A stretch of DNA of 10,214 nt, from NCBI GenBank assembly GCA_015499985.1, contig JAAAUF010001216.1, positions 1 through 10,214 of the forward strand, in the 5' to 3' direction. Positions 1-7,692 of this stretch are shown piece after piece. The stretch comes from Haplosporangium gracile (taxonomy: Eukaryota; Mortierellomycota; Mortierellomycetes; Mortierellales; Mortierellaceae). The notes beneath the pieces are model-generated. The model was given only the letters and a program-made list of their open reading frames with translations. It did not search any database and had not been told where the DNA came from. Both the position numbers and the translations under genes were made by a program. Within the stretch, counting starts at the first letter, position 1. Each line of letters opens with the position of its first letter.

Positions 1-2
1 AT

Positions 3-36
3 CCGCAACAGCGGTTATTATTTTCCGCTTAAGCGG
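3..36. promoter_or_regulatory. Pair of CCG-N6-CGG palindromes
   Basis: Two 12-base elements of the form CCG-N6-CGG lie at 3-14 and 25-36, starting 22 bases apart. The second (CCGCTTAAGCGG) is a perfect palindrome. Paired CGG triplets are the usual half-sites of fungal Zn(II)2Cys6 transcription factors, and this everted layout with a fixed spacer is compatible with that family. The target gene is unknown: it may lie left of the window, or the pair may be chance. No gene is visible immediately beside it. Confidence 0.3.
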
Positions 37-136
37 TTTATTTGGTTCTGTTTGAACGGGTTGAAAATTATGCACTTGCGAAAAAATCAAAAAAAAGAGA
101 GCACCGTTCAGTCTCGCTGTGTGTCCTGCTGTTGGG

Positions 137-230
137 ACGCGACACTTTTTGTTTGGATGTGAAATTCCTTGATTGAACGTGACATTTTTGTTTAGACGCG
201 ACATTTTTGAACAAAGGCGCCATTTCTGGA
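137..230. repeat. Decayed 19-20 bp tandem repeat, about 4.5 copies
   Basis: The units begin near 137, 157, 177, 196 and 215. The best copies share the core ACGCGACATTTTTG: ACGCGACACTTTTTGTTTGG at 137, ACGTGACATTTTTGTTTAG at 177 and ACGCGACATTTTTGAACAA at 196. The copy at 157 is strongly diverged and the last at 215 is partial. No ORF or RNA structure explains it. It lies beyond the 3' end of the broken secreted-protein gene. It may be an old minisatellite or a cluster of regulatory sites. Confidence 0.55.
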
Positions 231-425
231 AGTTACGTTTTCTTGTTTATTGGTAGGGAAGGCATCGAAACGATAAAGTACGGGCAATAGAATGTGTAAG
301 GTAAAACAAGAAGGAGATAAAATGTGTTTTGCTATGTTCATATTCTTTAGTTAACAAAATAGATCAGCCAGTAAGGGTATTTGCGACGGATCCGAGAAGA
401 TCGGTAGTAAGGAGATGGAGCATAG

Positions 426-821
426 TCAAAAAAAGGCTTGATGTGGAAGTGCTGCAATAGTTTGACTGGCTCCAGCGACAGCGTCCTGACCCAGGATTCC
501 AGCAGCATTGCTGACAGCAGCAAGCACCCGCCCAAGGGCTGTGTAGGCGTCATTGGCTGCGGTAATGGTTGCTGCGTCGCCTCTTTAGAGGCCTGTTTCG
601 ACACCACCGACGGCTTTTTCGAGTACCGCCCTAGCTAATGTTGAAGGGATGGCCAATTCCAGGTCCCGCTTGGCAAGAGAGGCAAGTGCGGAATTGATCG
701 ACGCCTAGGGAGTGATGGGTGCAGCTTGAACGAAGGGGACGAGGAGGAGGACCAGGAAGATCAACGTGGTCGCCAATGTGACGAGGGGAATGTGTTTACG
801 GACTAAGGTGAACCTTTTCAT
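426..821 (-). pseudogene. Small secreted protein gene, disrupted by two in-frame stops
   Basis: The start codon is at 821-819 on the minus strand, preceded by an A-rich leader. Residues 1-33 form a textbook signal peptide: basic start (MKRFTLVRK), a hydrophobic core rich in Leu, Val and Thr, and a probable cleavage site after VQA. Residue 39 is then a TAG stop (705-707) and codon 79 a TAA stop (585-587). Between and after these stops the same frame stays protein-like: Ala/Leu/Gly-rich, no cysteines, with a Lys-Arg at codons 51-52 that could be a Kex2-type processing site. The frame closes at TGA 426-428, just after a run of seven T (minus strand). A one-base slip there would allow reading on to about 364, so the original end may be 364. 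I considered introns. A GTAAAC donor at 799 pairs with the TAG acceptor at 705 but breaks the downstream frame and deletes the signal peptide. No usual-sized intron removes both stops in frame. The family is not recognised. A sequencing error cannot be excluded, but two independent substitutions make decay the better reading. Confidence 0.6.
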
Positions 822-2079
822 TTTTTTTAGGGGGAGAGGGTGAGGAAGGGATGAAGGGGATGATTAATGAGATGTTTTCTAATGTGAAAAGACGGTTTCT
901 TTCAGATCATTTTATACTGAAGTGAAAAAAAAGATTGGATGCCAAGGTTTTCTTAGACGAACAGGAGATTGACAAATAACACGCGGTATCCAGCTTGGAG
1001 AGGAGCGGTTCATCAGGTATAGCGTGGTGACTCGCGGTTTCGGTACTATCTGAAAAAAACAAAGATATAAAAATAGGGGGAAGGAAGAAACCAGAGAAGC
1101 AAGGCCAGCGGCCTGTAAAAAATGTCTCTTCAAAAAAGCGAAAAAAAGCCTCAAAAACAATAGCTAAGGGGACATAAAGGGTGAGGAGAGGGGACGAAAC
1201 CACCCCCATCGAGTACCCGGTCGCCTATAGATGTGCCCACGTTGAAAGATTTTTCCTCTCCTTTGCATTGCATGCATGAAGCGGCCCCAAGTGGTTTTCC
1301 CTTTGTTTTTTACCATAGAGCCTGGAATCCTATTCACAGTTAAAAAATGTTACACTTATATTTTAGTTGGTTCATTTTATTAAAGAAAAGATTTTAGGAA
1401 ATGCGGGCACTCCATAAACCTCATCGTCTGGTTTCTTCCTTCCCCCTTTCCTTTTCATCTTTACGTTTTACTCATAAAGAAGAAAAAATATCTGCTGACG
1501 CGTCAAGGACGCGATTGTGAAAAATACCGTATCACTTCTTCCCACGCAAATCGAAGCAAAAAAAAAAAAAACAACAGAAGATGGCATGACCATGTTTTTC
1601 GTATTCATATTGAAAAAAAGGGCCATTCGACATCTTTCAAGAGACTTGCGGTTCCATGAGAATTGGAAGGGAAAGAATAAAGACACCCAGTTTTGAAATC
1701 CAATGCGAGAAAGAAAAATGCAAAGAGAAAAGAAGGAATGAGAAGCTATTGATAACAGTAGGGAGTGGAGGTGAACATAGAGAGATGACAAAAGGCGCGG
1801 AGGGCAAGCAATGGTACCTATCTCACTTTAATCATCCGTGCGAATCAAGCCTAAAAATCAATTTTTTAGGTCGGACCGCATCCTACCATACTGAAAATAT
1901 CAAATATCCCGCAACAAATGAAAAAAATCCCCTTTCCACAAAGACCATAAACGAGACGCCCTATTCCTTGTGGTAACAGCCTTTTCAGCGAAAGTGAAAA
2001 TTACAATATGTACATTGAGGTTCAAAAAAAAAAGTGTGTCCCTCCCTATGCGATGATCCTGGTTCAAAATTGTAGCTGA
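822..2079. other. 1.26 kb spacer without a convincing gene
   Basis: This stretch holds the promoter of the broken secreted-protein gene at its left end and the 3' flank of DPY30 at its right end. Open frames of 82 to 107 codons occur on both strands, but their compositions are low-complexity (Phe/Ser-rich or Lys/Glu-rich), they overlap each other, and none resembles a known family. A run of 14 A lies at 1558-1571, and a TGCATGCA palindrome lies near 1269-1276. No tRNA-like fold or B-box was seen. Confidence 0.5.
910..916 (-). promoter_or_regulatory. TATA box of the broken secreted-protein gene
   Basis: TATAAAA reads on the minus strand from 916 to 910, about 90 bases upstream of the start codon at 821. 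The leader between them is pyrimidine-rich and becomes A-rich just before the ATG. This spacing would place transcription start near 880 and a leader of roughly 60 bases. The promoter therefore looks intact although the coding frame is not. Confidence 0.45.
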
Positions 2080-2700
2080 CTAGGGTCCAGGCGATCGTCC
2101 GATGGTGTCGCTATGATTGAGGAGGTAGTGTCCAAGGTACTCTAAGGGGTTCTGCGGCCTATTAATTTGATTAATTGAACCAGCAAATATCAGTACTCTT
2201 ACTCCAGACCTAGGTGAACAGGTCCATTTACTGCAAACATTCAAATGAACAAGAACAAGTTACCTCTCTTTTGCAAGTTGCTTCATACCCTCGAGCAAGA
2301 CGGGTAGGACAGTCTGGTCCAAATAGCCGCGAATAGGCATGGCGGCGATTTCGGCCTTGGAGAGGTCTGCTAGGGGGTTTGTGACACCTGTGGCTGAAGA
2401 CGCCGTCGACCCCTCACGGTCTGCATTCAGAATCTCCTATGGAGTTGGTTGTAACAAGGGAGTGAGAGGGTGCCTGATGTCAGCCATGGTTGATTATTGG
2501 TGGGAGTGATAAACGACATTGGCGTTTAAGGCAGTTGCATTGTCGCGTAGAGGTGCATTGTTAAAGAGATGAGTCTTAGGACATACCCCTATGCTCCTGA
2601 CGGTTCCACGACTGCCCTCAACCTTGACGCTGCGTTCCCGTTCCTGCGATGCTGGTGAGCGTATGTTGTCGTATGCTGGTGTTGAGCGTTCAGAGTCCAT
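2080..2700 (-). CDS. SDC1: DPY30/SDC1, COMPASS (H3K4 methyltransferase) subunit, 3 exons
   Basis: Dpy-30 family proteins are small nuclear subunits of Set1/COMPASS. They dimerise and bind the C-terminal helix of Ash2/Bre2 to promote histone H3 lysine 4 methylation. Exons on the minus strand are 2700-2587, 2436-2264 and 2158-2080, giving 121 residues. Intron 1 (150 bases) starts GTATGT and ends CATAG. Intron 2 (105 bases) starts GTAACT, has a CTGAT branch-like site and ends AATAG. Frames join exactly (phases 0 and 2). The Dpy-30 motif covers about residues 72-111. It begins [20 protein letters not shown], followed by LAKERP, NPLEYL and the closing YLLNH, as in yeast and animal homologues. Residues 1-60 are polar and probably disordered. 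The start at 2700 is the first ATG in the frame; no in-frame ATG lies upstream before the frame closes. The gene is divergent from the condensin gene, with start codons 308 bases apart. The exon 1 to exon 2 junction is the least certain part, because the N-terminus is not conserved. Confidence 0.9.
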
Positions 2701-3008
2701 TGGTTTCGATTTGGGCGTGTGCGTAAGAGTGAAAGGGTCAGTGAGAGATGTCAAGAGAGTGGGTGAGTGCGAGTGTGAAAGCAGCCAGCCAGGGTCCTTC
2801 TTTCTGTCAGTTTAGCTACGATTTGTGGATTTCTGAAGAGTGGCTTTGCTGCAGGTGAATTTTGTCGTTTGATTGTCCCTGTCAGTCTCAGCCAGGGTTT
2901 GAAAGTCGCGTTAAACAAAAGGTCTACTTTAGTTACACTGACTTCTTCCTCTCTTTTCATCCAACTACAACTCACTTCCTCTCTTCAGGACAACAAGCAG
3001 CATCAGCC
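2701..3008. promoter_or_regulatory. Divergent promoter region between SDC1 and YCG1
   Basis: The 308 bases between the two start codons must serve both genes. No TATA box is evident. On the YCG1 side the leader is pyrimidine-rich, with the direct repeat CTTCCTCTCTT at 2945-2955 and 2975-2985. AACGCGAC on the minus strand (2905-2912) contains ACGCG, five bases of the MluI cell-cycle box ACGCGT bound by MBF. It is a single weak match. The AG at 2987-2988 after a pyrimidine tract could be the acceptor of an intron in the 5' untranslated region; this cannot be settled from DNA alone. Confidence 0.5.
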
Positions 3009-6000
3009 ATGGCAAGGCCAAAGAACCAGGCCTCCAATGTCGAGGCAACGGAAGGAGCAACAGAAGCAGGAACAGCAGCAGGCTCATCCACAGCAGCAGC
3101 AACAGCAAAACCCACCGCCGCCACCAAAAAGTCATCCAAATCAAGGAAACAAAAACAACCTGTCCTCGAGACGCTCCGCACCGTTGTCCCCAACATCTTT
3201 CAGGAGTCTCAAAAGTCTGCTGCCAACCATCGCAAGAATGCCATTATGCTTCGCAAGATTCAGGAACAGTGTGCCGAGACTGCTGGCGAGAATGGCGAGG
3301 AGGCCTTTAATAAGGAGTTCATTCGGAACCTGAACGTTGTTTTGGCCATCAAAAAGGTCGAGCCGACTGCTGACCGAGTCGTCCAGTTTGTGTCCACTTT
3401 CATTTTGTGCACATGCGAAAAAGGTGCTCTTGGAACTTGAAGTTGCCGAGTAACATTTTTTTATGACGTCGAAGGGCTGAGCTAACTGACATTTTCTATT
3501 GTCCCACCAACAGATAGAAAGCCAGAGGCAGAGAATAAGGAAGAAGAGGAAGACGATGAGGACGAGGAGAGCTCTATATCTGCGACATTTGTGGAGCACT
3601 TGATGCGGCATCTTTTGAAGGGAATCACGGTCAAAGAGAAGCTCGTCCGTGTGCGCTGCTGCAAGCTCATCGCCCTGAGCATCAACTCTGTTGGCGCCTT
3701 GGAGTAAGTTCTTTTTCGATATTCAGCATCTTCCACCACGTTCTTCTCAGAGTGCAAAGCGTCAAAGCGTGTAAACGGACAACCAACACCTTTCACTCTG
3801 TATCATTACTAGAAACGATTTGTACGTGGAGCTCCAGGAGAGCCTTATGGAGCGAACCCGCGACAAGGAATCACAAGTTCGCGTCCAAGCACTTTTTGCA
3901 CTCTCCAAGATGCAGGGCAACGGCGACGAGTCGGAGGATGACGAGTCGGAGGATGGAAGCACTATTATAAAAAAATTCTTGGATTTGTTGCAACATGACC
4001 CAGCAGCGTAAGTGTTCCTTGACCAAACTTGACTTATTATTTGCGTGGCAATAAGTGGATCAAATTTGCAAAAAAAGAAGCTAGCACTTATGTCCCTTCA
4101 CTTTTGAAATGACAACTCTTTTTAGTGAAGTCCGTCGGTCTGCAATCTTCAACATTGCCCAGTCCAAAGCTACCCTTCCATATATTCTCGAACGAGCACG
4201 CGACACGGACACATACAACAGAAGGGCTGTCTTTACAAAGCCCATGAGCGAAATTCGCGACTTTCGTATGCTCTCTATCGGTGACAGAGAAAGGCTGCTC
4301 CGCTATGGTCTTACCGACAGGTGAGTTCTACGGCGTCCGAAAACTTTCGTGTTAATCTCGCAGGTGATATTGTATTCACATCAGAAGACTCACATGACCT
4401 TACTTGGCTGTATAGAGATGACGGTGTCAAGAAGGCGTGCACAAAGATGCTTTCGACCAAGTGGATTCAACAAGCGGACGACAACCTACTCGAATTCTTG
4501 GAGCGTCTGGATGTCATGGGCAGCAGCGTCGCCGAAGATGTTTTGAATGCATTCTTTGACTACCGAGGAGATATCATTGACGCGCTTGCCTTTAATGGTA
4601 AGTAGTAGGTTTGACGCGTTCAATGGTAAACAGCACTGCCAAATAAGGAGGAAGGAATTAACTTGTAGCCTTCATCGTGTATATTAGACATCTTTTGGGT
4701 CAACCTCACAGTGGAGAGCTCTTTCCTTGTTAGGGTCTTTACAGAGTTCTGTCGTCGCAAAGATGACGACGCTCAGTTTGACAAAGTAGTACCAGAGGTT
4801 GTTAGACATGCGTTTTACATCCAAAAGTACAGCAATATCATGCAGCAAGCAGAGGAGGAGGACCGACCAGAGGCAGAGTTCATCGTGACACAGCTCCTCA
4901 TGATCGCACGTCTCCTGGACTATGCGGACGAAATCGGACGTCGCAAAATGTTTGGCCTGCTTCGTAAGTCACCTTTGTACTTTCTTTCTAGCGAGTGGTT
5001 TTTTATGTGGAGAGTAAGCTAATATCATTCAAATTGATGTCATAGGTGAGATGTTGCTGCTAAATGATCTTCCGGACAAGCACTTGGAATGCATTGTGGA
5101 GACCATGCGCAAGATTTCGTTGAACGAAAAGGACTTTACGCGTATCATCATTGAGATCATTTCGGACCTTCGCGAGAGCACAGAGGCGGAACAGGAGGAT
5201 GCAACAAATCAGTTTGACGTAAGAGTAGCGAACGGTCGGATATTTTCATTTCACGCGGATGGCTTGTGCTTCTCAGGAGCATTATCTAATCAATCACTTG
5301 ATGATTTTACATTAGGCGGAGGACGATGACTCGCTAGACGATCAAAGCATGGACTTGTCAGACCCGGACGCAACGAGGAAGAGGAAACATAGTGCGGTTG
5401 ACAAGTCAAGGAGAAACTCTTCCGCAGCGATCGTAGACGAGGCTGATCAGGCACGCAAGGAGCTTGAATCTATGTTGAACAAAGTTCGCTGTCTCACCAT
5501 TACAAAGTATATGCTGGAGCGAACTTCAGAGGTAAGGCATTCTGTTCAAGCGCAAACGTGGTTTGCCGTTTCATTTCGTGTATTATGCGGCAAGATGACT
5601 TACTACCTCTTTCATGTATCTTTTCTTTGACTGGTATGAACAGCATCTTCAGGAGAGCTCGTACATGTTTGGTCTTTTGAACCAGTTGGTGATCCCGGCG
5701 CTCGCTATGCAGGAGGACGTGATGCAGGATCTTGGTCTTCAGTGTCTTGGCTTGGTTTGTTCCCTGGAAAAAAATCTTGCACAGGACAACATGGACCTCT
5801 TCTTGACCTGCGTTTTTGCCGAGAACGCCTCCACACATCTTCATGTCCTGTCGTTGAAGGTAAGTACTCCGATAACGATGTTTCCAATTCATCATGTCAA
5901 ATTTCATATGGAGGCGCGGTCATCTCACAGCTCTTTATTTTCCTTTTTCACCATAGATTGTGTTTGATCTTATCTTGACTTTCGGTATGGCGCCCATGTC

Positions 6001-7473
6001 ATCTCAGATCGGAGAGGAGAGGATCAAGACTGATTTGAAGACGACCTTGGAGAGCAAAGAACCCGAAGTTCAAGCTATTGCTGTGGAGGGAACCTCCAAG
6101 TTGATGCTCACCAAGGTTTTGCGTGACGCAGAGGTACATATTTTAATAATTTCGTGCAGACTGAAAAATAACTTTTTTTCCCTTGTCTGCTGTTTACCTT
6201 TCGTACTAACTCGCGCTGCCTTCGTATCTTATAGATCTTGCGAACGTTAATTATTCTCTACTTTGACCCTGCAACAGCAAAGAACAATCACCTGCGCCAG
6301 TGCCTCAGCTACTTTTTGCAGGTGTACTTCCACTCCTCGTACGACAACCAGGTTATGCTCAGCGAGATGACCGTTCCTATCTTAATTCAACTCATCGAGA
6401 TGCAGCAAGAAGCCAAGAATGAGATGCCAACGCCTGTCAACATGGCACAGCAGTTGCTGGAGTGGTGTGAGCCTCGTCGTGGACTGGAGTAAGCGAAACA
6501 TTTGTTACCTCGTGTTTTGAGTATTTGCGAAGTGTATACACAGCAAACTAATTATATGTCCTTGAATATCACGCTTACACGTTGCTTAGGGCTGATCCTG
6601 AGAAGGGCCTTGTGAACAAAAATATTGATTACGGTCTCCAGGTCAACATTGCTATCGAGCTTGTCAAGTCCATGTTTTCCGAAGCTCCTTGTAAGTTACC
6701 TGCTATTAGCACTGCCGATGTATTGGCAAAGCTGACGAGAGTGTTCTATTAATACTGAACACAACCTTACTATGTCTTTCTGTTTTTAGATGTCAGGAAA
6801 CATTTGCCAAACATTCTTCATAAGATCCCATTAGATGACGATGCCGGCGAGATTCGACTCAAGAAGCTGACCCTCCTAATTGGAAACCTCAAAACCGTAT
6901 GTTACATCCACTCCTGGAAGACTGTTCAGGCCAGTGCACTTAGTTAGAATAACGACACTAATGATACCTTCTCTTTATTTTTTTTTAGAAACGACCCATT
7001 GTCGAACCGTTGAGCAAGAAGAACTTGATGACGGTCGAGAAGAATATCCTCAAGATGTTTGGTGAAGCACCTGAGGCTCTGGGAGATGATGAGTTGGCAA
7101 AGTTGGCGGAGCTCACCGAGGAGATTTCGTTTGTCGACAAGTTTGTCGCTCCAACTGCAAAACAGAAAGAGGACGTGCCGATCACTAGAGGCCGCAAGTA
7201 AGTCTCCATGTCTGTTTAGATTATGTGGTTTATGGTGTTGTTTGATTTAATATACTTACAATCCTTTTTTTCTCTTCTGTTATCAGTAATCCAAGAGCAA
7301 AGAAGGCAGCCTCGAAGGCAAAGGACAGTGACGACAAGTTGAAGAGGATGATGGACGACATTGACGCACTATTGGACTCGTCCTCTTCTGAGAAGGAGAA
7401 CACGCAGGGCGGCGACTCTGAATCGGATATCTTTGACGAAGACGACTACAACAACAACGACGATGATGATTAA
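3009..7473 (+). CDS. YCG1: Condensin HEAT-repeat subunit CAP-G (Ycg1/Cnd3), 15 exons
   Basis: CAP-G is one of the two HEAT-repeat subunits of condensin. With the kleisin Brn1/CAP-H it grips DNA and supports loop extrusion and chromosome compaction in mitosis. Exons: 3009-3423, 3514-3703, 3813-4007, 4126-4320, 4416-4597, 4688-4963, 5046-5218, 5316-5531, 5644-5859, 5957-6133, 6235-6488, 6590-6690, 6790-6896, 6989-7197, 7287-7473. All junctions keep frame and give 1030 residues, close to yeast Ycg1 and human NCAPG. Introns are 82-118 bases. Residues 1-50 are low-complexity Ala/Thr/Lys. The family N-terminal block is at 62-88 (IFQESQKSAANHRKNAIMLR). An acidic loop lies at 142-157. HEAT repeats follow, with VRVQALFALSKM (exon 3), EVRRSAIFNIAQ (exon 4) and GLTDRDDGVKKAC (exons 4-5). 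A disordered basic loop (RKRKHS, about 563-568) precedes the C-terminal Cnd3 domain at about 595-890, containing RCLTITKYMLERTSE, GLQCLGLVCSLEKN and NNHLRQCLSYFLQVYF. The tail (970-1030) is basic, then acidic, with a KEN motif at 1005-1007. The ATG at 3009 (GCCATGG context) is the first in frame. Confidence 0.95.
3050..3120 (+). repeat. GCA/ACA trinucleotide-rich tract in YCG1 exon 1
   Basis: The tract is built from imperfect GCA, ACA and CAG triplets. In the YCG1 frame it codes for alanine, threonine and serine (residues about 14-38). Another frame would read it as polyglutamine. It makes the N-terminus low-complexity and probably length-variable between strains. No domain is expected here. 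Confidence 0.6.
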
Positions 7474-7478
7474 ATAAA
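7473..7478 (+). terminator. AATAAA polyadenylation hexamer overlapping the YCG1 stop
   Basis: The canonical AATAAA at 7473-7478 shares its first A with the TAA stop codon at 7471-7473. A T-rich stretch follows at 7519-7537. If used, it would give YCG1 a very short 3' untranslated region of about 20-40 bases, which fits the 219-base gap before the next start codon. Confidence 0.4.
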
Positions 7479-7692
7479 TGCATTCATAATTTCGACCTAT
7501 TTTGCCACAGTGGTGACTTTTGATTTATTTTTTTTTGAACTGGTTGGTGGCAAAAAACAAGAACAAAAAAAGTAACGGTACACCCTCAAAAGAGGGTACT
7601 TTGACGCTTTTCTTCCTCTTCGCTTTGCTCTCGCACTTTTGACGCCTTCAAATCTTCATTCACATCGATCGACTCCAAACCCACACCTCATC
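7479..7692 (+). promoter_or_regulatory. RAD9 promoter and leader
   Basis: This short region carries two near-identical elements in direct orientation: ACTTTGACGCTTTTC at 7598-7612 and ACTTTTGACGCCTTC at 7635-7649, 37 bases apart. Just upstream, ACCCTC-AAAA-GAGGGT at 7582-7597 is a 6-bp perfect stem with a 4-base loop. No TATA box is clear. The leader before the ATG at 7693 is pyrimidine- and A/C-rich, typical of fungal 5' untranslated regions. The repeated element is the best candidate for a binding site, but the factor is unknown. Confidence 0.45.

Noticed and set aside
585..707. Stop codon readthrough or recoding in the secreted-protein gene
   Set aside because: Two different stops (TAG and TAA) would both need readthrough, and no recoding signal is visible. 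The TAA lies in a 14-base near-palindrome, but this is too short to act as a known element. Gene decay is simpler.
907..1209. 100-codon minus-strand frame with a hydrophobic start
   Set aside because: Phe/Ser-rich low-complexity composition with no family resemblance. It also overlaps the TATA box of the secreted-protein gene, and a second frame overlaps it on the same strand.
1468..1791. 107-codon minus-strand frame
   Set aside because: It reads through a 14-base A run (poly-Phe) and overlaps another frame on the plus strand. The composition is not protein-like.
1656..1976. 106-codon plus-strand frame with a true ATG
   Set aside because: Lys/Glu/Arg-rich start from A-rich sequence, with no recognisable motif and no promoter signal. 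It cannot be excluded but is not supported.
2869..3333. Gln/Pro-rich plus-strand frame
   Set aside because: It is an out-of-frame reading of the trinucleotide tract in YCG1 exon 1. The YCG1 frame has the conserved protein and a good start codon.
3141..3611. 156-codon minus-strand frame
   Set aside because: Antisense shadow of YCG1 exons 1 and 2, crossing a well-supported intron.
5500..5907. 135-codon minus-strand frame
   Set aside because: Antisense shadow of YCG1 exon 9 and flanking introns. The sense strand encodes the conserved Cnd3 domain.
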